Assembly: GCA_013152135.1 (NCBI GenBank)
Contig: JAADGX010000300.1
Coordinates: 1 to 5,614, forward strand
Origin: Chlorobiota bacterium
GTDB taxonomy: Bacteria > Bacteroidota > Ignavibacteria > SZUA-365 > JAADGX01
Length of the DNA: 5,614 nt
Reading direction: 5' to 3'
Shown: positions 1-5,614 of the stretch, one piece after another
Layout of the letters: the number at the start of each line of letters is the position of its first letter
Position numbering within the stretch: the stretch's first letter is position 1
Position numbers and translations under genes: made by a program
The notes under the pieces: model-generated
What the model was told of the DNA's origin: nothing
The model's database searches: none
The model's input: only the letters and a program-made list of their open reading frames with translations

Positions 1-728
1 CCAGGCATGGTAGGAATGGTAATCTCAATTTCGCATTTAGTTGAATCCGCGCCTTTCGTTCTGACCCACACCTCGATTTTGTACGTCTTCAAATCCGGCG
101 AGGCCGGGTGGGTAATCCGCCAGCTCGCCCTTCCTTGTTCACCGGGTTTTAATTGTGCTGGAAAGAGTTTCTTGATCGGTTGGTTGCCCGGTTCTGCAAC
201 AAGCCTCAAGTCGGGTACGAGATTAACCGTAGCATACACATCATCCGTCTTCTCACCACCCTCATTTCGCACAACGAGGTCGAGCGTAAACGGCATGGGT
301 TCGTACCTGAACGTCGCCGTGTTTACTTTTATCTCAGGGGCGTTAAGCAAGCACTCCAGTATGGGACCGGTGGGGGGTATCCAAATTTTCTTACAACACT
401 GCAACGGCAGGTGGTTATCAAATCGCGCTTCCATACAAATGCGGACGGAGTCACCCTTGTTTCGCTTGCGCACACTCAGCAACCAGCTTGCTACCGACCG
501 ACCGCCATCCGCGGCAATATTGACGGGGTTCCCGGGCTGTGAAGTGCTCCGCGGCTTAATAAGTTCAAAATCCCGGGGATCCACAATAAGTGTCACCTGG
601 ACATTCTTTGCTTCGAGATTGCCATAGTTGAAAAGTTCGAGACGTACTTCGAACGGATCCGGGGAATACTGCGTGGTCGCAGGATCCCATACAGGGGGAA
701 CAGGTATTTTCAGCGAACAATTCACTTC
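1..728 (-). repeat. Two further copies of the Ig-like repeat in the VWA gene (second runs to window edge)
   Basis: The opening cysteines are at 717 and 351, 122 residues apart, which matches the period in the upstream gene. The closing cysteines are at 393-398 (a CC pair) and 33. The PNPF-type turn is present as SPDPFEVRLEL in the first copy and EPMPFTLDLVVRNEGG in the second. The second copy ends EIEITIPTMPG at the window edge, which is the usual repeat terminus, so another unit or a different domain should begin immediately beyond base 1. Confidence 0.85.
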
Positions 729-2087
729 GGGGAGCTTGGCGATTATCAGTTTTCCGGCTTGAAGAACCGGTTTCAGACAGCCGCGGGCGAATATCCAGTC
801 CTGAATGTAAAGATCACAATCACGATCGAACGCGGTGAACCGCAGCATGGCGAGAACACCCTTGCCGTTAATCGGTTTCGGACTGAGGATTCTGAACTGG
901 ATGCCACCAGGTATCGCGTACCACTCGATAGTCACGCCGTCAAGGAGATAGCCGTCCGTAGTAATTCCAAGGAACCGGCAGCACCCGCCATCGAATAGAA
1001 CTTTGAATTCGGCCGTGTTAAAGATATCGTTCACGTCATCTTCGAGGGTCAAAGGGACGTCCACGTTTTCACCCCGGACGACCGTAACTTTACCCAGTGA
1101 AAGTCGAACGGGTTTGAACTGGGAGGGATCACGCGGGGTTTTGTACGTTGTGATCTTCGTATCGTACCCGGGACATCCCGCCAGCGATTCGGGAAGTCCT
1201 ACCGTTAATTCAATCGTGCGCTCCGTTCCATCCGGGCAATCCGACCGGTATATGATTTCGCATTCCAGAAAACGATGGCTGATGGTTGTATGAATATCCT
1301 TGTAAATCGCCTCCAAATCATCGCCGGTAGGTGAACTGTAATACTTTCCCCCCGTCTCCTGGGCTAGGAGTTGAAGGGGATACTCGTCGGCGTCCGACCC
1401 CAACCCAATGGTAAAGACACGGATGTTGTTCGCTTTTGCCAGGGCAATTACCTGGAGAAAATCATAAATCGTGCTGGAATTTTCCTGTCCATCCGTAAGC
1501 AGAATCACGGCCTTACAGGGATTCATGCCTTTCTTGACGACCTCCTCCAGGCCCTTCCCGGCTCCGTCCCACATCGCCGTCATGCCGTTAGGTGTAAGGC
1601 CATCAATCGCGCCTTTCAATGCAAGCTTATCGCTCGTCATAGACATATCGACGGAAACATCACTCGAGAAACTGACAACCGTAGCCTGGTCGCACTGATC
1701 GTCCATGAGATCGACGAATGCTTTCCCCGCGGTCTTGGATTGAAGCATTTTCTGCGGCGTCATGCTTGAACTGCGATCAAAAACCAGGGCGACACTCATG
1801 CAACAGGTACCGTTGGGATCGGGACAAATGATATCGAAATCCGTAATAATTTGCCCGTTTTCTATCAAAGTGATGTTTTCTTTCTTGAGATCGTATCGTG
1901 GCACTCCGTTGCAGGTCACGGAAAAGAAGACCCGCACTTCGGGGAAATTGAAGCTGTTCACGCGATTGATTTCGAGCACGGGCTGCGCGGAAAGAGGTGT
2001 TGATGATAGCAGCACCAGCGCAAACATGCCCAGGACTGCAATCATCGGTATGCGGTTTTCATTAAAGAGAAAAGGATGGTTCATCAT
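1..2087 (-). CDS. Secreted VWA-domain protein with cohesin-like domain and Ig-like repeats (3' end outside window)
   Basis: The frame is open from an ATG at 2087 to base 1, giving 695 complete codons with no stop in the window. Residues 1-34 look like a signal peptide (core IAVLGMFALVLLSS, likely cleavage after PLSA). Residues 35-96 form a beta-rich, Cys-containing region. A VWA domain covers about 97-268, with all MIDAS elements: DRSSS (D104, S106, S108), T170 and D199 in LLTDG. A Cys-rich linker (C276, C284, C305) leads to a cohesin-like beta domain at about 326-453. Two Cys-bracketed Ig-like repeats follow, with first cysteines at 457 and 579. VWA domains with an intact MIDAS bind a divalent metal and usually a protein ligand; the ligand here is unknown. 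By analogy with the upstream gene, more repeats and a T9SS sorting domain probably lie beyond the left edge, but this is inference. ATG 2084 is equally possible as start. GTG 2144 is in frame but would put 19 residues ahead of the signal peptide. No Shine-Dalgarno sequence is visible, which is common in Bacteroidota relatives. The exact biological role is not known. Confidence 0.9.
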   Translation of the reverse strand, partial: MMNHPFLFNENRIPMIAVLGMFALVLLSSTPLSAQPVLEINRVNSFNFPEVRVFFSVTCNGVPRYDLKKENITLIENGQIITDFDIICPDPNGTCCMSVALVFDRSSSMTPQKMLQSKTAGKAFVDLMDDQCDQATVVSFSSDVSVDMSMTSDKLALKGAIDGLTPNGMTAMWDGAGKGLEEVVKKGMNPCKAVILLTDGQENSSTIYDFLQVIALAKANNIRVFTIGLGSDADEYPLQLLAQETGGKYYSSPTGDDLEAIYKDIHTTISHRFLECEIIYRSDCPDGTERTIELTVGLPESLAGCPGYDTKITTYKTPRDPSQFKPVRLSLGKVTVVRGENVDVPLTLEDDVNDIFNTAEFKVLFDGGCCRFLGITTDGYLLDGVTIEWYAIPGGIQFRILSPKPINGKGVLAMLRFTAFDRDCDLYIQDWIFARGCLKPVLQAGKLIIAKLPEVNCSLKIPVPPVWDPATTQYSPDPFEVRLELFNYGNLEAKNVQVTLIVDPRDFELIKPRSTSQPGNPVNIAADGGRSVASWLLSVRKRNKGDSVRICMEARFDNHLPLQCCKKIWIPPTGPILECLLNAPEIKVNTATFRYEPMPFTLDLVVRNEGGEKTDDVYATVNLVPDLRLVAEPGNQPIKKLFPAQLKPGEQGRASWRITHPASPDLKTYKIEVWVRTKGADSTKCEIEITIPTMP
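729..1112 (-). other. Cohesin-like beta domain in the VWA protein
   Basis: The region has the strand pattern of a cohesin or cohesin-like fold. It opens with LSLGKVTVVRGENVDVPLTL, then a strand ending AEFKVLFD, a central GGIQFRIL strand, and the closing GKGVLAMLRFTAF. No dockerin was recognised in the window. The assignment comes from the pattern of residues alone, and a related all-beta surface domain is possible. Confidence 0.6.
1284..1799 (-). other. VWA domain with complete MIDAS metal site
   Basis: The segment begins with the hydrophobic strand MSVALVFD and continues with the DxSxS motif. The MIDAS threonine follows in NGMTAM, and the second aspartate lies in AVILLTDGQE. The strand NIRVFTIGLG and the helix ending GDDLEAIYKDI complete the expected alternating beta-alpha order. 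The length of about 170 residues is normal for the family. All five classical metal-coordinating positions are present, so metal binding is expected. Confidence 0.93.
1986..2087 (-). other. Signal peptide coding region
   Basis: The first 34 codons give a polar N-region with one Arg and one Glu, a hydrophobic core of about 14 residues, and an SPI-like site (LSA before QPVLE). The N-region carries little net positive charge, which is slightly atypical. No lipobox cysteine follows, so type I cleavage is favoured. Sec export to the periplasm is the required first step for T9SS cargo. Confidence 0.8.
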
Positions 2088-2106
2088 ATCAACGCATGAA
2101 GGATAC

Positions 2107-2135
2107 AAGCACCACGCGTCACCGTGGTTGCGCTT
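2107..2135 (-). promoter_or_regulatory. Stem-loop in the putative 5' leader of the VWA gene
   Basis: ACCACG at 2111-2116 pairs with CGTGGT at 2123-2128 around a 6-base loop. The outer AAGC at 2107-2110 can pair with GCTT at 2132-2135 across a 3-base bulge. The structure ends 20 bases before the ATG and could influence translation if it lies in the transcript. Its significance is unproven. Confidence 0.3.
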
Positions 2136-2153
2136 CCCCAGCACCTCGCATTT

Positions 2154-2172
2154 TCACGTGTACGACACGTGA
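2154..2172. promoter_or_regulatory. Perfect inverted repeat with two CACGTG sites (candidate operator)
   Basis: The sequence is TCACGTG, a 5-base spacer TACGA, then CACGTGA. The arms pair perfectly over 7 bp. Each arm also contains the self-palindromic hexamer CACGTG, at 2155-2160 and 2166-2171, so the two hexamers are 11 bp apart and lie on the same face of the DNA. No U-run follows on the minus strand, which argues against a terminator for the upstream gene. It lies 67 bp before the VWA start codon. The protein that would bind is unknown. Confidence 0.4.
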
Positions 2173-2210
2173 TCGATTACACGCAGGGGCTACGAATATA
2201 AATTCGCTTT

Positions 2211-2228
2211 CCACCCGTTACCGGGCAA
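2211..2228 (-). terminator. GNRA-capped hairpin over the stop codon of the upstream gene (weak terminator candidate)
   Basis: In the minus-strand RNA, CCCG and CGGG pair around a GUAA loop, which fits the stable GNRA tetraloop class. Three further G-U or U-G pairs could extend the stem to 7 bp. The UAA stop lies inside the loop. There is no U-run after it; the downstream bases are purine-rich and then AU-rich. It may mark or protect a 3' end rather than act as a full intrinsic terminator. Confidence 0.25.
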
Positions 2229-5200
2229 GTATCATCTTCCGGATTTTGGAGTACGCTTTCGTCTCCAGTTTATAGAAGTAGACACCGCTCGGCAAGTCGT
2301 TGGCGTTGAATCGAACCGAGTACGCGCCTTTCTCCTTGAAGCTGTTGATAAGAACGCGCACTTCCCGTCCCAGGGCATCATGCACCGTCAACCGCACGTA
2401 CGTATCTTCCGCCACCGAAAACTGGATCGTGGTGGTGGGATTGAACGGGTTCGGCTGATTCTGAGCCAGATTATAGGTACCGTCCGATTGCAGCGGGATG
2501 ATGCATTCGCCACTCACGGTGATTAGACCGTCTTCGGCGAACGTGATCACCTCACCCTCGTTAATGGTCTGTTCGAGGAAGTGGATCTCGCTCTGCGCCC
2601 ACTTCAACTCATCCGGGCCGTTTCCGAAGACTCCTTCGAAAATCAGGTAAAGGAACACTCCCGAGCCCTTCGGAATCGGTGAACCCGTCGTGTAGCTTTC
2701 GACCTCGACCACTCCCTCGCTGATACGCTTCATTCTCGGGGCGATCCATCCGTATTCGGTCATCGATCCCTTCGAAATCGGCTCCAGTAAACGCACCACC
2801 GTCGGATCGTATTGGATGCGGAACCGGTAGCTTCGGATATCTTTGCCGATGGTCTCGTCGATGTACACCGGAACCTGGATCTTGTCGCCGAAACGACCCA
2901 CGTTGTCACGCGGAATCGTCAGCGTCGAGATCTTCGGCGCACCCTGGATGAACAGCGTCACCGCGCATATCGCCGGAGCCCCCCGATCCGATACCACGTT
3001 GAACACGAATCGCCGGTTGTAGCCTTCGTCCATCCGCACCGGCTTGAACATCCAGCTTACAAATCCGCTGTCGCTCACGCTCAACGTGTTCGGCGTCAAC
3101 TCCTTGATCGCGCTCTCACCAGGAGCCAGCGTCACGCCCGTCGGTGGAAGAACCATCGCCTTCACCGCCCGCGCCTGGCTCTTTCCCGCGTTCCATACCT
3201 TCAATCGTACCTCGAACGGATCGCGCTCGTACGCACCCTTGCTGTGATCGAAGTGCAGCGTATCCGCCGGTACCGTCCACGACGTACACGCCAGCAACGG
3301 CATACCCAACTCCGGTATCTCGATCCGAACCACGCATTCCTTCGGCGCAAGTCCGTCCGCGCTCACCCGGATGCGTATCTCGATCGGGCCGCTCTGCGTC
3401 CGCGGCTGCGCCTGCACCTTCCATTCCACCGGACCAGCCTTCGCCCCCGGATCCAGGAACAACGCCAGAAGCTTCTCCACCTGATCCAGTATCACGACCT
3501 CCGAACTCTGCGGGAGTATCGTCGCCTTCACGTTTCGCAACTGCAACGCTCCCTGGTTCTCGACCGCAAGCGTCACCGTGAACGGATTCCCGATGTACTC
3601 GCCTTTCTCCGGATCGACTTCCAATCGCTGCGGCGCGCTGCATACCAGGCCCAACTGCGCCCGGTCCGCCTTCGGTATCACCACGTCCGTGCAGCACTCC
3701 CCGCGCTGACCCAACGTGTCAACCACCGTCACGCACAAACGAACCGACGACGTGTCGTCTCGCGCTATCGCACGCAAACGCCACACCACCTGTGTCCGCT
3801 CCTGCGACTGAACATCCGGCAGCACTTTCACCGCCCTCTCGCCCGCAGCCAACTCCACGCCGCTCGGAAGTTGCAACGTCGCTTTCAATCCGCGGCCGTC
3901 CGCTCCACCCGAGTTCAGCACGTCCACCGTCAAAAGAAACGGATCCGGGATGTAAACCCCGTTGTCGTACTGCAACGCATTCGGAGCCGTGCACGTCAGC
4001 GTGTATTCCGCCGCTCGCGCCGCCGGCACGTACACCGGTATCCGGCACTCTCCGATCACGATGCGTTCTCCCATACCTCCTTGACCCTGGATCTGGAAGA
4101 TCATCGTGTCCACGCCGCTCGTCGTCCGGCGCAACGCCCGCATGTTCCACGTGTGCGTCACGCTCTGGCCCACGATCATCCGACCCACGTCGAACACCGG
4201 ATCCTGGCCCACGGGCGTGAATTGCGGCGGACCCACGAACACCAACTTACAGTCGTCCGCGTACGTGTCGCCCACGTTCACCGCGATCATCGTCACCTGC
4301 AACGGGTTCGGAACGTAGTCGTTCAGGTTTTCGTCGAATACCAGCGAATCCGGTGTCGCCTGGCACGATACGTCGAAGACCGGACGGGCTTCCTTCTCCA
4401 CCCATATCGGGAACTCGCATACCGCCGGGGCCGTCCCAACACCGACGACAACCGCGCGAATCGTATCGTAACCCGAAACCTGACGCGGGTTCACCTTGAC
4501 GAGGAACCGGGCACTGACCGAGTCACCAGGCTGAAGTAAATCCTTCAAATACCGATTGGGGCCTCGCGGATCCACGATGTTGAACCGCGTGTCCTGGATC
4601 AGGTACGCACGCACGCTGTCCGCCGGTCCGGAACCTTCGTTCCATGCGAGCAACGTTGCCGTGAAGGTCGAAGGAACATAATCCGTGTCTTCGAACCTGA
4701 TCGTATCCGGAGCGTCTAGCATACACACCAGTTTTGGTGCGATTACCGGCTCGATGTAAACATCGAAATAGCATTCGAACCAATCCGGGCCCAGCGTTGG
4801 ACTATGATACCTGACAACAACCCGCACAGTTTTCCCAACAACAGGACGCTCATTGAGTACTAATTCCCATTTGACCGTCTCTGATCTGAAAGAAGCAATC
4901 TGTGGAATTACCACACAGGTATCCTGAGCTGGATTCGTATTCCGGAAAGAAAACTCCGGTGGTAATTGAACACATACTTCAACATCGCGCATGAATAATC
5001 CACCGCCGTTAATTAATTCGAACACTCCCATAAAGGGATTCGGCGAGTATGTATCGGTTAATCGATTATAACGCAATGTATCCGGTCCGCTGGCTTTACA
5101 TGACAACGCCACGGATAGTGGTGAAATCGGCACGTCTTCACTGCATTCGATATCCCGTCCATCCAGCGTGTATGCGACCACGCGGAAGTTCGGAACCCTA

Positions 5201-5614
5201 CGCTCTTTGGAAACCGATACCATGATCGTCCAACTGAGAGTAATCGTATCACCCGGTTTCAGCGTTCTATTCAATGTTTGAATTGTTCCACTTGGAGGCT
5301 GTTGAATAGAAAGCCCCATGTTCATCGGCATCATCAACTGGGCATGCGTAACAGTGGAGGGTTGTCGCCCCTCGTTCCAGAGGATGTATTTGATCTCGAA
5401 CGGATTCGGCTCCAGACCCGTTTCTGTCGCATTGAGATGTACACTATCCGGGACGATGATCTGGCATTTGACCTTTGGATCCCCCGCCTTGGGGATGCAG
5501 ATTTCCGTTTCGCAGTATACCGGGTCGACAGGCAATCCCACCGGATTTATGGCGAGGATTTCAAATTCAATGGGGAAACATTTCCTCTTGGCAAGCTTCC
5601 TCGTATAACGTACG
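2218..5614 (-). CDS. Large repeat-rich cell-surface or secreted protein with T9SS type A sorting domain (5' end outside window)
   Basis: The frame is open from the right edge to TAA at 2218-2220, giving 1131 residues in the window. Codons 5542-5613 are coding and fit the end of a preceding repeat, so the GTG at 5541 is not the true start. Numbering from the right edge, residues 1-45 finish one repeat. Seven full Ig-like repeats follow, with first cysteines at 50, 172, 297, 417, 541, 658 and 776. Each opens near a motif like C..APD.LRF...Y.PNPF.V.L...N.G and closes with a second Cys about 99-109 residues later. A cohesin-like beta domain occupies about 893-1034 (key stretch QVPVYIDE...YRFRIQYDP). 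The last 85 residues are a typical T9SS type A sorting domain, with QNQPNPFNPTTTIQFSV, a DALGREV strand, LPSGVYFYKL and terminal KMILAR. Proteins with this domain are moved across the outer membrane by the type IX system and are usually anchored or released after removal of the domain. An adhesive, structural or scaffold role is plausible but unproven. The downstream VWA gene, 130 bp away on the same strand, shares the repeats and the cohesin-like domain. The N-terminus, and whether it too has VWA, cannot be seen. Confidence 0.93.
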   Translation of the reverse strand, partial: VRYTRKLAKRKCFPIEFEILAINPVGLPVDPVYCETEICIPKAGDPKVKCQIIVPDSVHLNATETGLEPNPFEIKYILWNEGRQPSTVTHAQLMMPMNMGLSIQQPPSGTIQTLNRTLKPGDTITLSWTIMVSVSKERRVPNFRVVAYTLDGRDIECSEDVPISPLSVALSCKASGPDTLRYNRLTDTYSPNPFMGVFELINGGGLFMRDVEVCVQLPPEFSFRNTNPAQDTCVVIPQIASFRSETVKWELVLNERPVVGKTVRVVVRYHSPTLGPDWFECYFDVYIEPVIAPKLVCMLDAPDTIRFEDTDYVPSTFTATLLAWNEGSGPADSVRAYLIQDTRFNIVDPRGPNRYLKDLLQPGDSVSARFLVKVNPRQVSGYDTIRAVVVGVGTAPAVCEFPIWVEKEARPVFDVSCQATPDSLVFDENLNDYVPNPLQVTMIAVNVGDTYADDCKLVFVGPPQFTPVGQDPVFDVGRMIVGQSVTHTWNMRALRRTTSGVDTMIFQIQGQGGMGERIVIGECRIPVYVPAARAAEYTLTCTAPNALQYDNGVYIPDPFLLTVDVLNSGGADGRGLKATLQLPSGVELAAGERAVKVLPDVQSQERTQVVWRLRAIARDDTSSVRLCVTVVDTLGQRGECCTDVVIPKADRAQLGLVCSAPQRLEVDPEKGEYIGNPFTVTLAVENQGALQLRNVKATILPQSSEVVILDQVEKLLALFLDPGAKAGPVEWKVQAQPRTQSGPIEIRIRVSADGLAPKECVVRIEIPELGMPLLACTSWTVPADTLHFDHSKGAYERDPFEVRLKVWNAGKSQARAVKAMVLPPTGVTLAPGESAIKELTPNTLSVSDSGFVSWMFKPVRMDEGYNRRFVFNVVSDRGAPAICAVTLFIQGAPKISTLTIPRDNVGRFGDKIQVPVYIDETIGKDIRSYRFRIQYDPTVVRLLEPISKGSMTEYGWIAPRMKRISEGVVEVESYTTGSPIPKGSGVFLYLIFEGVFGNGPDELKWAQSEIHFLEQTINEGEVITFAEDGLITVSGECIIPLQSDGTYNLAQNQPNPFNPTTTIQFSVAEDTYVRLTVHDALGREVRVLINSFKEKGAYSVRFNANDLPSGVYFYKLETKAYSKIRKMILAR
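2221..2475 (-). other. T9SS type A C-terminal sorting domain
   Basis: These 85 codons encode the canonical sequence order of the family: NLAQNQPNPFNPTTTI, a strand IQFSV, VRLTVHDALGREVRVL, a GAYSVRF strand, LPSGVYFYKLET, and a basic end KIRKMILAR just before the stop. The domain directs type IX export and is normally removed on the outside. This is the strongest taxonomic marker in the window. Confidence 0.96.
2512..2937 (-). other. Cohesin-like beta domain before the sorting domain
   Basis: The stretch shows GDKIQVPVYIDE, then SYRFRIQYDPTVVRLLEP, then GVVEVESYT and SGVFLYLIFEGV. This is the usual order of strands in cohesin-type domains, including the YDP motif after the third strand. It lies directly between the last Ig-like repeat and the T9SS sorting domain. 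Such domains are common just before the sorting signal in FCB-group proteins and need not bind dockerins. Confidence 0.7.
2935..5475 (-). repeat. Tandem array of seven Ig-like, Cys-bracketed repeats within the upstream gene
   Basis: The first-cysteine codons lie at 5464, 5098, 4723, 4363, 3991, 3640 and 3286 (lower coordinate), giving periods of 122, 125, 120, 124, 117 and 118 residues. The closing cysteines are at 5143, 4771, 4417, 4045, 3694, 3334 and 2965. Conserved landmarks in each unit are an opening V.C, a PD.L.F strand, a Y.PNPF-type turn, a V.N.G motif, a proline or glycine-rich middle (LPPG.. or L.PG), and an EC..I.I/V.P ending. Sequence divergence between units is high, so this is an old domain duplication rather than a short tandem DNA repeat. 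The fold resembles CARDB/DUF11-type extracellular beta-sandwiches, but the exact Pfam family is not certain. An eighth, incomplete unit ends at about 5490 with its start beyond the right edge. Confidence 0.88.

Larger units (their letters stand above)
2088..2217 (-). promoter_or_regulatory. Intergenic region upstream of the VWA gene
   Basis: This 130-base gap is the only non-coding stretch. It holds several inverted repeats, listed separately, and a weak 5-bp AT-rich palindrome at 2193-2206 (CGAAT, 4-base loop, ATTCG). No convincing sigma70 or Bacteroidota-type promoter pair was found. A TATATT element is present on the minus strand inside the AT palindrome, but no -35 box stands at the right distance. 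No Shine-Dalgarno sequence precedes the ATG. The gap could contain a promoter for the VWA gene, or the two genes may be cotranscribed. Confidence 0.45.

Noticed and set aside
7..2172. Several plus-strand open frames of 75-206 codons opposite the VWA gene
   Set aside because: The minus strand encodes a clear signal peptide, VWA domain and repeats throughout this stretch. The plus-strand products show no family pattern and overlap each other in different frames.
2154..2172. Intrinsic terminator for the upstream gene
   Set aside because: The inverted repeat is followed on the minus strand by AAAATGCG rather than a U-run. The TTTT lies on the plus strand before the stem, where no gene ends.
3116..4150. 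Minus-strand open frames at 3116-3697 and 3719-4150 in another frame
   Set aside because: They lie inside the real repeat-coding frame, are Gly/Arg-rich as expected from out-of-frame reading of GC-rich DNA, and have no domain signal.
2812..4539. A 575-codon plus-strand open frame opposite the upstream gene
   Set aside because: It is in exact codon register with the real minus-strand gene, so it stays open simply because that gene avoids TTA, CTA and TCA codons in its GC-rich part. Its product is an Arg/His-rich sequence with no recognisable domain.
2935..5475. Short tandem DNA repeat or CRISPR-like array
   Set aside because: The periodicity is 117-125 codons with strongly diverged sequence; no constant short direct repeats with unique spacers are present.
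5541..5541. GTG as the start codon of the large repeat protein
   Set aside because: The frame continues upstream to the window edge with repeat-like sequence, and no signal peptide follows the GTG.

Overview
The window holds parts of two large genes on the minus strand and one 130-base gap between them. Reading in the direction of transcription (right to left), the first gene enters from beyond base 5614 and stops at 2218. The second starts at about 2087 and runs off the window at base 1. Both reading frames were followed codon by codon and carry no internal stop. No RNA gene, mobile element, CRISPR array or origin was seen.

The first gene (2218..5614, start missing) is a chain of at least seven complete Ig-like beta-sandwich repeats of 117-125 residues plus the end of an eighth. 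These are followed by a cohesin-like beta domain and a type IX secretion system (T9SS) type A C-terminal sorting domain. The second gene (1..2087, end missing) has a signal peptide, a small beta-rich N-terminal region, a von Willebrand factor A (VWA) domain with a complete MIDAS metal site, a cohesin-like domain, and then two copies of the same repeat. The two genes are therefore relatives built from one parts kit, and both products should act outside the cell. The sorting domain of the second protein, if it has one, lies beyond the left edge.

A T9SS sorting domain points to the Bacteroidota/FCB assemblage. The combination of this sorting domain with VWA, cohesin-like and PNPF-type repeats, and the intermediate GC content, best suits the Ignavibacteria/Kapabacteria side of that group. 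This placement is inference from recollection of similar proteins, not a database result.

The gap (2088..2217) is rich in inverted repeats. A GNRA-type hairpin sits over the upstream stop codon. A perfect 7-bp inverted repeat contains two CACGTG sites one helical turn apart. Another stem-loop lies just before the second gene. The other notable feature is base composition: about 2.7-4.68 kb is roughly 60-70% GC in sampled stretches, against 42-52% in much of the flanking sequence. The upstream edge of this block coincides with a repeat boundary inside one gene, which suggests a mosaic or converted repeat array.
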